A stretch of DNA of 64,000 nucleotides from JASHUC01 sp963849095 (GCA_963849095.1 CAWKGA010000007.1:1-64000), one strand, 5' to 3'. Positions 16,638 to 25,746 are shown, counted from the first letter of the stretch. The notes: generated from the sequence alone by a model not told the origin. Program-made: numbers and translations.

Positions 16638-17540
16638 CAGCGCGCCACCTCTATGAACAGGTCCTCGAGACTCAACGCCTCGAGGCGCACTCCGGAAGCC
16701 TCGACGATCCGCGGCCAGGGTCCGCCGACTCTGCGAGCGATCACCAACGTGGCACTGCCGTCCGGTTGGCGCCGCCGAGAGAGCTCCCCAGGGATCGAGT
16801 TGGCGAGGGTCGAGATAGCCGTGGCCGGCACGATGAGGCGCGCATGGGTCTCGGAAAGCTCATCGATCTGCCCATCGACGATGATTCGACGCTCGTGAAG
16901 GAACACGACTCGCGACGCCACACGCTCGAGATCCGAGACGATGTGTGTCGAGAAGAGCACCGTCGTCCCGCTCTCGGCCGCGCGGGCGACGATCTCGCGC
17001 AGCATTTCCCGACGCGCGACCGGATCGAGCGCCGACGCCGGCTCGTCGAGAACCAGCAGGTCGGGTGTGACGGCGAGTGCGCGAATGAGCGCGACGCACT
17101 GCCGCTCGCCCGGTGAGAGTTTCGCAAGGGGCTTCTCGGCGGAGATCCACCAACGGGCGAGAAGCCGATCCGCGAAGCCGGCGTCCCAGCGTGGATACTG
17201 ACGACCGACGAACTCGAGCATATCGCCGACACGCATCCATGCGAACGCATCCGGCTGCTGCGGGACGTAGCCGAGCCGGGCCTTGCTGTCATCGCTCAGC
17301 GTGAGCGCAGGCTCACCGAACGCGAAGGCTCGACCCTGCTCCGGCTGCTCGAGGCCGAGCAGGATCCGGATTGAGGGTGGTCTTGCCCGCGCCATTGCGG
17401 CCGATGAGACCGACCACGCTGCCGGGCTCCACGCGCAGGCTCACGTCGCGGAGCACCCAGGTGTCGCCATAGCACTTCGTGACGCCCGCGCAGCCGAGCG
17501 GCACATCCCGAGCCGGTTCCCCTTGCACGACAGCGCTCAT
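16637..17540 (-). pseudogene. ABC transporter ATP-binding protein, frameshifted
   Basis: Two frames together encode one ATPase. The first (from 17540) has GCAGVTKCYGDTWVLRDVSL and Walker A GRNGAGKTTL; the second continues with RILLGLEQPEQG, the Q-loop GYVPQQPDAF, signature LSPGERQ, Walker B DLLVLDEPASALD and the H-loop STHIVSD. The junction is at 17371-17372, where CTCAATCCGG replaces an expected CTCATCCGG: one extra A directly after Walker A. As given, no functional ATPase can be made unless ribosomes or polymerase slip. The start overlaps the gntR stop (ATGA). Confidence 0.8.
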
Positions 17541-17920
17541 TCGGGCTCCTCCAATAACGACTTCAACCGCTGCGCGACGAGGCGTGCGGGCAGCTTGAGC
17601 TCACGCGCCTGGCGAGCGACCTCGGCGAGCTGAACTTCAAACCTCGCGAGCCGCTGCTCGGACGACAGGGCCACACCGTTCGCGACCACCATGCCCTTCC
17701 CCCGCACTCGCCTGAGCAGACCTTCGGCTTCGAGCTGGCTGTAGGCGCGCGAGACGGTCATCGGATTGATGGCATGCTCAACCGCTACATCGCGCACGGA
17801 AGGCAGGTCCTCGCCGGGTGGCAGCTGACCGCTCGCGATCAGGCGGCGCAACTGCGCGCCGATTTGCCGGTAGATGGGCTCTGTAGAACCCGGCTGGATC
17901 GTGAAGCTGTCGGCATTCAT
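17537..17920 (-). CDS. GntR-family regulator (YtrA-like)
   Basis: The protein is 127 residues from the ATG at 17920. It has the GntR winged-helix: PIYRQIGAQLRRLIASGQLPPGEDLPSVRDVAVEHAINPMTVSRAYSQLEAEGLLRRVRGKGMVVA, followed by a short helical tail of about 45 residues (RLARFEVQLAEVARQARELK), the layout of the YtrA subfamily. These repress the ABC transporter operon in which they are encoded. A perfect palindrome lies 4 bases before the start codon, leaving little room for an upstream Shine-Dalgarno sequence. It is the first gene of the operon gntR, ATPase, permease. Confidence 0.85.
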   Translation of the reverse strand: MNADSFTIQPGSTEPIYRQIGAQLRRLIASGQLPPGEDLPSVRDVAVEHAINPMTVSRAYSQLEAEGLLRRVRGKGMVVANGVALSSEQRLARFEVQLAEVARQARELKLPARLVAQRLKSLLEEPE

Positions 17921-17923
17921 GAT

Positions 17924-17937
17924 GTGTATGCATACAC
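17924..17937. promoter_or_regulatory. palindromic operator at the gntR start
   Basis: GTGTATGCATACAC is a perfect 14-base palindrome 4 bases before the gntR start codon, followed on the plus strand by a further half-site-like TAATACACAT. GntR/YtrA regulators bind such symmetric TGTAT...ATACA sites, so autorepression of the ABC operon is likely. The position suggests a very short leader transcript or leaderless translation. Confidence 0.65.
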
Positions 17938-18434
17938 TAATACACATGCTTCCTTTAGGCAAATCTATCAGACTGCTGAAAAACGTCTGGAACTTCGCCC
18001 ATTGGAGCGCGCCCGACAAGCGTCCAACGAAATCAGGCAGTTGCAAATGCGGGGTGAGGACGGCCCCCAGTCGAGGCTGTTCAGCGGCTTCTCGCCTCGA
18101 GAAGCGCGTAGCGGCTGACCGTCCTCAGCGCTCGATGAAGAGCCATGCCGAGGACGGCTCGGTGAGCAGGCTCGGCTGGCGAGCCTGCACGTTCTCGGCA
18201 ACCAGTGGATCGCGACGGCAGTGCGCTATCCGCACATCGCCGATCCTCTACGGCGGGCGGCGATCGCGCGGCATCCGATCAATGACTGGCTTCGGGGAGA
18301 GCCACCCCGCGAGGGATGAGTTGGGCTAGAATCGGTGCGTTCATGCGCGGAACTCCCGCGGTTCGCGCCTACTGCGCCGCTCGACCGCGGCGCGGAGCGC
18401 TTCCGAAGGTCGTGGCGTACGAGGGGGACCAGAG
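17938..18434. other. divergent intergenic region with a possible gene remnant
   Basis: This stretch of nearly 500 bases separates the minus-strand gntR operon from the plus-strand NTF2-like gene. One plus-strand frame ending at the TGA at 18317-18319 encodes LHVLGNQWIATAVRYPHIAD and RRAAIARHPINDWLRG, which reads like real protein but has no start and matches nothing I recognise; it may be the tail of a deleted gene. A weak dyad (CCGTCCTC...GAGGACGG, about 18119-18162) lies upstream of it. No promoter can be assigned with confidence. Confidence 0.3.
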
Positions 18435-18887
18435 ATGAAATCGCTCAAGCTGCTCATGGTTGCGACCTGCCTCGCCGCCGTTTCACTCTCCGTCCAGGCG
18501 AGAGAGACCGAGCGGGAAAAGGCCAATATCCGCACGGTGGAGGCGCTCTACAGCGCAGCGCTCAATGACAAGGACTTTGCCAAGGCGCGTACCTACATCG
18601 GCGACCGCTACATCCAGCACAATCCCACCGCTCGCAATGGGATCGACGGCCTCAAGGCGTTCATCGACTTTCTCCGCGCGAAGTTCCCTGAGTCCCACAG
18701 CGACATCAAGCAGGCCTTTGCGGACGGCAACTACGTCATCCTGCACGTTCACTCGGTCCGAGTGCCAGGCACACTCGGCCGCGCGATCGTGGATATCTTT
18801 CGCCTGGAGAACGGCAAGGTAGTGGAGCACTGGGATGTCGTGCAAGACATTCCCGAGCACGCGGCGAACTCAAACACGATGTTCTGA
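18435..18887 (+). CDS. exported NTF2-like / SnoaL-like protein
   Basis: A 150-residue protein with a cleavable signal peptide (LKLLMVATCLAAVSLSVQA). The mature part is one NTF2-like cone domain: KANIRTVEALYSAALNDKDFAKARTYI, the typical Y-I-Q-H-N-P motif (GDRYIQHNPTARNG), then FPESHSDIKQAFADGNYVILHVH and a final strand KVVEHWDVVQDIPE. The WDVVQ end is shared with SnoaL-like polyketide cyclases and related isomerase-like proteins. The actual reaction is unknown. It heads a group of three exported-protein genes. Confidence 0.8.
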   Translation: MKSLKLLMVATCLAAVSLSVQARETEREKANIRTVEALYSAALNDKDFAKARTYIGDRYIQHNPTARNGIDGLKAFIDFLRAKFPESHSDIKQAFADGNYVILHVHSVRVPGTLGRAIVDIFRLENGKVVEHWDVVQDIPEHAANSNTMF

Positions 18888-18921
18888 GTTGGATACGATA
18901 TCCCGAAACACCCTGGAGTCG

Positions 18922-19713
18922 ATGCGGGGCGCTCGCGGCCGCGGCGTCAGTACGAGGAGTCCGTACTGGATTCTCTTGCTGGGGTTCGCGATCCTTGCGG
19001 CTCAGGTGCGAGCGGTTGACGCCCAGAGCCAGAGCGCGCTCAACGCCCTGTACGCCGATCCGCACCAGCCGGATATCTCGGGTCTGTGGCTCGCCACCGG
19101 CTACTTCACGTTGTCTCCGGATCGGGCCTTGCCATCTCTCAAGCCGCCGTACGATGCCCTTTATGCCAAGCGCATGAAGGCATTCAATGCGGGGGCCCCG
19201 ATCGATGATGTCACGGCGAACTGCTTGCCGCCGGGCATGCCCCACATCATGGTCGTGCCGTACCCGTTCGAGGTCGTGCAAACACCAGGGCGAGTGCTAT
19301 TCCTGTTCGAGTACGCGGGCCAGGTGCGGCGAGTCTACCTGGACGGGCGGCGCCCGTCCGATGACGATGATCCCACCTATTACGGCTTCTCGACCGGTCA
19401 TTGGGAGGGGTCCACGCTCGTCATCCAGACGAGTCATATCCGCGCCGAAACACAGGACGACTTCACCGGACTTCCACATAGCGATGCACTGGCAATTACC
19501 GAGCGTGTCCGTCGGGTCGATCACGATACCCTGGAGGATGAGATCACGCTGACCGATCCCAAAGCCTACGCACAGCCTTTCACGGTGACCCGCCGCTACC
19601 GGCTGCATCCGACCTGGTCAATCGGCGAATACGTGTGTGAAGAAAATAACCGCAATGCGAGCGGGCCGAACGGCGTGACGGGTTTTGGGGTACCGGCAGT
19701 CCCGAAGAAATAG
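18922..19713 (+). CDS. exported protein of unknown function, upstream of DUF6152 gene
   Basis: The chosen ATG at 18922 has GGAG in front and gives 263 residues beginning with an export signal (YWILLLGFAILAAQVRAVDA). The mature protein has PDISGLWLATGYF near the N-terminus, CLPPGMPHIMVVPYPFEVVQTPGRVLFLFEY in the middle, then GHWEGSTLVIQTSHI and a C-terminal EYVCEENNRN. These segments recur in a family of exported proteins in Steroidobacter-like and sphingomonad genomes that sit next to DUF6152 genes (from memory). No catalytic motif is evident. The next gene follows after 25 bases, so they probably share a transcript. Confidence 0.6.
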   Translation: MRGARGRGVSTRSPYWILLLGFAILAAQVRAVDAQSQSALNALYADPHQPDISGLWLATGYFTLSPDRALPSLKPPYDALYAKRMKAFNAGAPIDDVTANCLPPGMPHIMVVPYPFEVVQTPGRVLFLFEYAGQVRRVYLDGRRPSDDDDPTYYGFSTGHWEGSTLVIQTSHIRAETQDDFTGLPHSDALAITERVRRVDHDTLEDEITLTDPKAYAQPFTVTRRYRLHPTWSIGEYVCEENNRNASGPNGVTGFGVPAVPKK

Positions 19714-19738
19714 TGCAGGTCTTGAGGAGAGTACAGCG

Positions 19739-20134
19739 ATGACGCGCGCCGGGAAGTTGCAGAGTTACCTCGCGGCTGGGATCGTGACGCTCGGTTTCAT
19801 CGGCTCGCCGGCGATCGCGCATCATTCTTTTGCGATGTTCGATCAGCACAATACGGTCGTGCTCGAGGGCACGGTGCTGCAGTTCCAGTGGACGAACCCG
19901 CATGTGTGGATCGAAATGAAGGTCCGCGGCGAGCGTGGCGATTCTGCGCAGTGGGGCGTCGAATGCACGAGCGTGAACATGCTCAAACGGCAAGGTTGGC
20001 ATCACGACTCGCTGCATCCGGGTGACCGGGTGCGGCTCCTCCTGCGTCCGCTCCGCGATGGGTCGCACGGCGGTCAGCTCGCCAAGCTCATCGAAATCAA
20101 CGGGAGTCCCGCGGATCTGGTGAGTTACCACTGA
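19739..20134 (+). CDS. DUF6152 family exported protein
   Basis: This 131-residue protein has a signal peptide ending in AIAHH, then HHSFAMFDQHNTVVLEGTVLQFQWTNPHVWIEMKV, the hallmark of DUF6152 (His-His-Ser, Asn-Pro-His), followed by GDRVRLLLRPLRDGSHGG and LAKLIEINGS. The fold is probably a small OB-like barrel. GAGGAG lies in front of the start. The function is not known; the histidines next to the cleavage site could bind metal, which is speculation. Confidence 0.75.
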   Translation: MTRAGKLQSYLAAGIVTLGFIGSPAIAHHSFAMFDQHNTVVLEGTVLQFQWTNPHVWIEMKVRGERGDSAQWGVECTSVNMLKRQGWHHDSLHPGDRVRLLLRPLRDGSHGGQLAKLIEINGSPADLVSYH

Positions 20135-20159
20135 TTACGGCCGTGCCGCGACCGCGCGG

Positions 20160-21023
20160 CTATCGCGCGCGGGCCAGTGACTCAGGAAAATAGACGCCCG
20201 TCAGCCGCGAGGAGAGTTCCCAGAGGCGCAGCGCATCGGCATCGCTCCGTGCGGCGGCTGACGGTTCGGTCGGCAAGCAATCGACGAAGTACAGGCCGGA
20301 TTTACTGGCGATCTCTGGAGCTTCCGCCAGATAGACGATCGTGCGTGCGCCTTCCTCGGGCGTGCGTCCGTGGGCGGCCTTGCGCCACTGCATCAAGGTG
20401 CGCCAGAAAAAGCCGCTGTTGTCGGCAAACCGCGTGGCAACGAATCCGGGATGCAGCGCGTTGACGCTGATGTCGCGGCTGACCAGCAACTGCGACAGGC
20501 GTCGCACGAACAGCAGGTTGCAGAGCTTGGACAACGCATATCCGCGAATTCCATCGTATTGCAAGTGTTCGAAATCGAGTCTCGCAAATCGATGCGCGCG
20601 CGAGGAGGTGCAAATGATCCGCGCGCCGGCAGTGGAGAGCAATCGGTCGAGTAACCGCAGCGTGACGACGTGATAAGCGAGGTGGTTCGTTGCGAAACTG
20701 GCTGCCAGACCGTCGAGCCTGCGAACCGGACGCATGAAGACCGCTCCGGCGTTGTTGATCAGGACATCGATCTGTGATTCGCGCGCGGCGATCTCATCGC
20801 CGACGCGGCGCATCGCCTCGATGTGTGACAGGTCGGCCAGGTGCCACGAGTGCTCAGAGTGTGGGTTCACGGAGCGCAGCCGCGCGAGCAACGCCTGGGC
20901 GCGTGCGGCATCGCGCGCCACGAATACAATGCGTGCGCCGTGCTCGGCCAGCTGCAAGGCGGCGACTTCGCCGATACCTGAGGTGGCGCCGGTGATCACA
21001 ATTGTGCGGGGGCGTGTATTCAT
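20160..21023 (-). CDS. short-chain dehydrogenase/reductase (retinol dehydrogenase-like)
   Basis: A 287-residue SDR enzyme. The NADP(H)-binding motif TGATSGIGEVAALQLAEHG is near residue 12, with VFVARD for the dinucleotide, then DLSHIEAM and LINNAGAVFM. The catalytic set is SSRAH (Ser) and YALSKLCNLLF (Tyr-x-x-x-Lys). VNALHPGFVATRF follows, as in classical SDRs related to retinol dehydrogenases and WW-domain oxidoreductases. The basic residue after the first strand pair suggests NADP preference. Substrate unknown; the gene stands alone on the minus strand. Confidence 0.85.
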   Translation of the reverse strand: MNTRPRTIVITGATSGIGEVAALQLAEHGARIVFVARDAARAQALLARLRSVNPHSEHSWHLADLSHIEAMRRVGDEIAARESQIDVLINNAGAVFMRPVRRLDGLAASFATNHLAYHVVTLRLLDRLLSTAGARIICTSSRAHRFARLDFEHLQYDGIRGYALSKLCNLLFVRRLSQLLVSRDISVNALHPGFVATRFADNSGFFWRTLMQWRKAAHGRTPEEGARTIVYLAEAPEIASKSGLYFVDCLPTEPSAAARSDADALRLWELSSRLTGVYFPESLARAR

Positions 21024-21137
21024 GCATGTCCAAGTTTTTCAGGCGTGATGGAATTATGCCCGCAAGCACCCGGCGCCTCGCCGCCCGAGCGTGTCCCCGG
21101 CCGAGGCACGTCCCCAATCGGAGAGCGATAATGGGGG

Positions 21138-22103
21138 ATGCCTCCTCCCGCCCTTCGCTCCGCCCCCCGTTGGTGGGATCGAACCCTGGCGCGTGCGCTG
21201 GCCGCCGCCGGCCTCGTCTGCGTGCTCGCCGTGGGTGGGGCACTCGGCTGGCTACGCTGGAATGAGGATGCGCTGGTCTTCGCAACCGACCTCAGCCACG
21301 CGCGGCGCGAGGCCCCGCTGCCCCCGTACGCCCAGCGGCTGGAAATTCCGGACCAGGATGGCTCGAGACTCGCCGCGCTGTTGTTTCCGGCCGCCTCCAC
21401 GAACGACTCCGGCTACTGGGTGCTGCACTTTCATGGTAACGCCGATTCGGCGTTTTCGGCCGTACAGGTGCGCCACTGCGAGCAGCTGCGTGCGCTCGGG
21501 CTGAACGTTCTGTCTTTCGACTACCGCGGTTTCGGTGAAAGTGCAGGAGTGGCCTCCGAGGAGCATCTCTACGAGGATGCCGGATCGGCCTACGAGGCGC
21601 TCATTCGACGCGGTGTCTCACCCGCGCGCATCATCCTGTGGGGACATTCGCTCGGCTCGGCGCCCGCCGTGGAGCTTGCCACCCGCGAGCCGGCTGCTGC
21701 CTTGGTGCTGTTCGGCGCCTTCACGTCCATTCCCGACGCCGCCGCCTCCCTCTACCCCCTCCTGCCGGTGCGATGGATCGCCGGCATCCACATGGATTCC
21801 CTGCAGCGAATCCGTCACGTTCACATTCCTGTCATCATCGTCCACAGCACGCAGGACTCGCTGATTCCCTTTGCGGAAGGCCAGCGCCTCTACCAGGCGG
21901 CCAATCCGCCCAAACGATTTCTGCCTCTCACCGATGCGGCCGCCGACGGCTTCGGAGGTCATGTGAACGGGCTGTACGATCATCTTCAGCTGCTTCTCCC
22001 GCCGCTCTCTGCACTGCTGCACGTACGCTTCTCCGTGCCGGCCGGCGGGGTATCGCCGGCGGCATCCGTATCCGGCAGTCAGGCGGCACCTGCCGTGCCC
22101 TGA
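21138..22103 (+). CDS. membrane-anchored alpha/beta hydrolase
   Basis: The 321-residue product has one N-terminal hydrophobic helix (ALAAAGLVCVLAVGGALGWL), so it is probably anchored in the inner membrane facing the periplasm. The catalytic domain follows the BEM46/ABHD13 pattern: WVLHFHGNADSAF with the oxyanion region, LSFDYRGFGESAG, and the nucleophile elbow GHSLGSAPA (Ser). The acid is probably Asp in IVHSTQDSLIPF and the base His in FGGHVNGLY. Substrate is not predictable. Confidence 0.8.
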   Translation: MPPPALRSAPRWWDRTLARALAAAGLVCVLAVGGALGWLRWNEDALVFATDLSHARREAPLPPYAQRLEIPDQDGSRLAALLFPAASTNDSGYWVLHFHGNADSAFSAVQVRHCEQLRALGLNVLSFDYRGFGESAGVASEEHLYEDAGSAYEALIRRGVSPARIILWGHSLGSAPAVELATREPAAALVLFGAFTSIPDAAASLYPLLPVRWIAGIHMDSLQRIRHVHIPVIIVHSTQDSLIPFAEGQRLYQAANPPKRFLPLTDAAADGFGGHVNGLYDHLQLLLPPLSALLHVRFSVPAGGVSPAASVSGSQAAPAVP

Positions 22104-22204
22104 GTTGCTCGTCGGGGCGCTTCTCCGATGCTTTCGTGGGCGGGGGCAGGTGAGTCGCATTACCATAGGCGGGAGTGTCGGCTGGAGGGGCGAGGGAGGC
22201 AGGC

Positions 22205-22786
22205 ATGGTGAATAGCAAGCTTGGCTACTACGCGGACTTCATCATCTATGCGGTGCTGCTGCTCGCGCTGGCCGCGTTTACGCTGAGAGGGAGCCGGTCG
22301 GATCAGTTGATCTGGCTGGGCGCGGCGGTCGCTGGTGCGGCCAGTTGGACGCTCGTCGAATACGTCATGCATCGCTTCGTGTTTCATCGAATGCCAATCG
22401 TCACGGATCTCCACTACGCCCATCATGCGTCGCCGCGTGCTTACCTCGGCACCCCGACATGGCTGAGCTTGCTGCTTCTGGGGGTACTGTTCTTCCTGCC
22501 CATCTGGCGCCTGTTTACGCTGAACATCGCGTTCGGAGCAATCAGTGGGCTCATCATGGGTTGGGTTTGGTATGGGATAGTCCACCATGTCATTCATCAC
22601 CGCCGTCCGCGCCGGCTGGCGATCGCCCTGAAGACAGCATCGCATCGGCATCTGCGTCATCATGCCGCCGCATACGGCAATTTCGGTGTGACAACGTCAG
22701 TTTGGGACTATGTGTTCGGTACCCACATCTCATCGGGGGCGCGAGCGAAGGATACTGCCTTGCTCAAACTGGAGCTGCCGGAGTAG
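22205..22786 (+). CDS. fatty acid hydroxylase superfamily membrane protein
   Basis: The start at 22205 has GGGAGGC in front and gives 193 residues. Four hydrophobic segments alternate with the histidine boxes of the sterol desaturase / fatty acid hydroxylase superfamily: HRFVFH, HYAHHASP, HHVIHHRRP and HRHLRHHAAAYGNFGVT. These histidines bind a di-iron centre that hydroxylates a lipid such as a fatty acid, carotenoid or sterol-like molecule. The length is close to the short bacterial members. NnrU follows 77 bases downstream on the same strand. Confidence 0.85.
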   Translation: MVNSKLGYYADFIIYAVLLLALAAFTLRGSRSDQLIWLGAAVAGAASWTLVEYVMHRFVFHRMPIVTDLHYAHHASPRAYLGTPTWLSLLLLGVLFFLPIWRLFTLNIAFGAISGLIMGWVWYGIVHHVIHHRRPRRLAIALKTASHRHLRHHAAAYGNFGVTTSVWDYVFGTHISSGARAKDTALLKLELPE

Positions 22787-22863
22787 CGGCGACCTTCTGC
22801 TGCAGCGCGATCTATGCCAGATGTACTTTATGAGCCACAGGTACTTCGTGCGGAGGTCAGGTC

Positions 22864-23547
22864 ATGCTCGGTCTCATTGCCGCGAGTGCTTTTTTTCTTC
22901 TGATCCATTTCGGCGTGTCGGGCACGAGGCTGCGAGATGCGCTGACCGCGCGCCTCGGAGAGGGGACGTACCGGGGCCTGTTTTCGCTCACCTCGCTGGT
23001 CGGTCTCGCATGGATGATCTACGCGTACCGGCACGCGCCCGCCGAGGTGCTCTGGGGGCTGCTGCTCGCGTTGCGACCGGCGGCCTACGTCCTCGTGTTC
23101 ATCGCCTTTCTCTTCATCGTCATCGGGCTCGCGACGCCGAGTCCGACGCGGGTCGGCATGGAGTCGCAGCTCGAGCGCGGGCCCGACATCGCGCGGGGCA
23201 TGGTCCGCATTACCCGTCACCCGTTCCTTTGGGGAGTCGCGCTCTGGGCTCTGGTCCACCTCGTCGTCAACGGCGACCTCGCGTCCCTGATCCTGTTCGG
23301 CTCGCTGCTCGTGATCGCGCTCGGCGGTACGGTCTCCATTGACGCCAAGCGCCGGCGCAAGTTCGGCGAGCGATGGGCGCAGTTTGCGAAGGTAACGTCG
23401 GACATCCCGTTTGCCGCCATCGCCGGCGGCAGAAACCAGTTGATGCCGGCTCTCGTCGAGATCGGGGCCTGGCGGCCGATTGCCGCGATTGTCGCGTATG
23501 GACTCGCATTCTATCTGCACGGCCGTTGGGGGCCGCCGCTCGGGTGA
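22864..23547 (+). CDS. NnrU family membrane protein
   Basis: A 227-residue protein with about six hydrophobic segments and the NnrU pattern: AASAFFLLIHFGVSGTRLRDAL at the start, then YRGLFSLTSLVGLAWMIYAY, ITRHPFLWGVALWALVHL with the conserved Arg-His-Pro, and ASLILFGSLLVIALGG. NnrU proteins were first linked to nitric oxide and nitrite reduction, and distant relatives act as 15-cis-zeta-carotene isomerases; the role here is unknown. GGAGGTCAGG precedes the ATG. Confidence 0.85.
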   Translation: MLGLIAASAFFLLIHFGVSGTRLRDALTARLGEGTYRGLFSLTSLVGLAWMIYAYRHAPAEVLWGLLLALRPAAYVLVFIAFLFIVIGLATPSPTRVGMESQLERGPDIARGMVRITRHPFLWGVALWALVHLVVNGDLASLILFGSLLVIALGGTVSIDAKRRRKFGERWAQFAKVTSDIPFAAIAGGRNQLMPALVEIGAWRPIAAIVAYGLAFYLHGRWGPPLG

Positions 23548-23580
23548 CGGCCTCGGAGCCGGTGAGCGGGCATGCGCCGG

Positions 23581-25470
23581 TCAGATCGGGATCTGCCGGC
23601 CCATCTCGACGACGCTGTCGCTCGGCAGTCGGAAGAAGTCACTCACATGCACGGCGTTTCGGACCATCGCCGAGTAGAGCCCTTCCTCCCACGAGGGCAT
23701 ACCCCCACCATCCTCGCGGTGCACGATCGTTTCGTGGCCGACGTAGTAGGTGACATCATCGAGCTGCAGGGCGCACCCGAGCTCGGGGGTACGCCGGAGC
23801 AGCGCGGGGAGGTCGGGACGTTCCATGAAGCCGTACCGCGCGACCGCGCGCCAGAAGCTGGGGGCGACCTCCTCGACCGTCAGGCGCTCGGCATCGTCCA
23901 CCCAGGGAATGGATTCCGTGACGATCGCGAGCACGAAGACCTTCTCGTGCAGGGCGCGATTCTTCTTGACGTGCCATTTCATCACCGGCGGGGTGCCGCT
24001 CAGGGTTCGCGTGAGGAACACCGCCGTTCCCGGGACTCGGGGAACGTGTCGCGCCGCGATCGCAGCGAGGAAATCGGGGATCGGTACCAGCGTCTCGCTG
24101 ACCGCGCGCGAGACGGCGGCGGTTCCGCGATGCCAGACCACCATCACGCCATAGACGCAGCACGCGAGCAGCAGCGGCACATAGCCGCCCTGGAGAACCT
24201 TCACGAGGTTGGCAGCAAGGAACGCGGCGTCGATGCACAGGAATCCGCCGGCGACAGCACCGCTCGCGAGCAGGCTCCAGCCGCGCACCTCGCGTAAGGC
24301 GATGAATAGTAGTGCGGAGGTCATCAGCATGGTGAACGACACCGCGATGCCGTAGGCGGCCGCGAGGTGATCGGATGTGCCGAAGGACACCGTGAGGCCC
24401 ACTGTGACGAGCATGAGGATCCAGTTGACTGCCCCCACATAGATCTGCCCATAGCCCTGCGCGGACGTCTGCTTGATCATCAGCCTCGGCAGCCAGCCGA
24501 GCTGGATCGCCTGCCGCGTCATCGAGAATGCGCCCGTGACGATGGCCTGGCTCGCGATGATCGTCGCGACGGTCGAGAGCACGATCAGCGGAATGAGCAG
24601 GGGTTGCGGGCACAGGCGGAAGAAGATGTTGTCGCTGGTCGGGGCGCCGCCGAGCACGATGGCCGCTTGTCCGGCGTAGTTGAGCAGCAGGCTCGGGAAG
24701 ACGACCGCGGACCAGGCGAGCCGGATGGGGCGCGGGCCGAAGTGGCCCATGTCGGCGTAAAGCGCCTCCGCTCCCGTCACGCAGAGAAATACTCCGCCGA
24801 GCACCAGGAAGCCGGCAAAGCCGTGCGTGAACAGGTACCGCAGTCCGAGAATCGGATTGACCGCCGCGAGCACTGCTGGGTATTGCAGCACGCCCCATGC
24901 TCCCAGCACTCCGATGGTCAGGAACCACAATCCCATGATCGGACCGAATGCGCTTGCGATGCGCGCCGTTCCCATCGGTTGAATGGCGAACAGCGCGACG
25001 AGCACCGCAACGGCAGCCGGGAGGACGTACGGATGCAAAGAGGGCAAGGCGATGTTGAGCCCTTCGAGGGCCGAGAGCACCGAGATGGCGGGCGTAATCG
25101 CCCCATCGCCGTAGATCAGCGCGGCGCCGAACAGCCCCACGGCGATGATGGCGGGTCGCCCGTGCTTCTTCAGAGCGAGCAGCGACATGAGGGCGACGAT
25201 GCCTCCCTCTCCGTCGTTGTTGATGCTCATCGCGACGGCCACGTACTTCACGCTGGTGATGATGACGAGCGTCCACAGAACCAGCGACAGGACCCCGAGA
25301 ATGGCTTGCGGGGAGGGATGGCTGCCGGTGAGGTCGAGCACGGTCTTCAAGGTGTAGAGCGGGCTCGTGCCGATGTCGCCGAAGACGATGCCGAGCGCGG
25401 CGATTCCCGAGAGTGCCACTCCGCCGCTCGCGAGCGCTTGCGGTTTATTCGCGATCCGCGGGATCGACAT
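23581..25470 (-). CDS. kup: Kup potassium:proton symporter
   Basis: The protein is 629 residues from the ATG at 25470, preceded by GGAGGCCTG; an upstream ATG at 25488 lacks such a site. It has the Kup/HAK/KT signature at its start, GIVFGDIGTSPLYTLKTVL, then about twelve transmembrane segments including NNDGEGGIVALMSLL and YGDGAITPAISVLSALEGL, and a soluble C-terminal domain of about 180 residues. Kup mediates low-affinity potassium uptake with protons, notably under low-pH or osmotic stress. The gene stands alone. Confidence 0.93.
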   Translation of the reverse strand: MSIPRIANKPQALASGGVALSGIAALGIVFGDIGTSPLYTLKTVLDLTGSHPSPQAILGVLSLVLWTLVIITSVKYVAVAMSINNDGEGGIVALMSLLALKKHGRPAIIAVGLFGAALIYGDGAITPAISVLSALEGLNIALPSLHPYVLPAAVAVLVALFAIQPMGTARIASAFGPIMGLWFLTIGVLGAWGVLQYPAVLAAVNPILGLRYLFTHGFAGFLVLGGVFLCVTGAEALYADMGHFGPRPIRLAWSAVVFPSLLLNYAGQAAIVLGGAPTSDNIFFRLCPQPLLIPLIVLSTVATIIASQAIVTGAFSMTRQAIQLGWLPRLMIKQTSAQGYGQIYVGAVNWILMLVTVGLTVSFGTSDHLAAAYGIAVSFTMLMTSALLFIALREVRGWSLLASGAVAGGFLCIDAAFLAANLVKVLQGGYVPLLLACCVYGVMVVWHRGTAAVSRAVSETLVPIPDFLAAIAARHVPRVPGTAVFLTRTLSGTPPVMKWHVKKNRALHEKVFVLAIVTESIPWVDDAERLTVEEVAPSFWRAVARYGFMERPDLPALLRRTPELGCALQLDDVTYYVGHETIVHREDGGGMPSWEEGLYSAMVRNAVHVSDFFRLPSDSVVEMGRQIPI

Positions 25471-25746
25471 CAGGCCTCCGCGTCGCATTTTGGAGATTTT
25501 TCAATATGAAATCAAATGTCTGGAAGCCGGCCGCGCTCACCCAATTCGGGCCAGCTGAATGGCACCTGAAAGCGCGGCGCAACGCAGCTCAGCACCTCGG
25601 GCGGTTTGGTGTCGAGCGGTGGCGCGAAGTAGGCTACGCCGTTTTTCCGCTTCCCGCGCGTATCCGCGCAGTACGACAGCGGCGCGCGCCGCGCGCAGGG
25701 TCCGCTCGCTCAGTCGCGGGGCGCTCACATTGAGCGGAGCCTATTG
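25471..25746. other. divergent intergenic stretch between kup and the GH67 gene
   Basis: Together with the operator and leader up to 25854 this gap is 384 bases. It should contain the kup promoter (minus strand) and the GH67 promoter (plus strand). I see no gene in it; short frames on both strands are compositional. The only clear element is the palindrome at 25747-25758. Confidence 0.4.

Noticed and set aside
1..20000. A prophage or integrative element carrying the accessory genes
   Set aside because: No integrase, phage structural or conjugation gene is visible; only scattered IS fragments, a tRNA half and a TA pair, so at most a remnant can be proposed.
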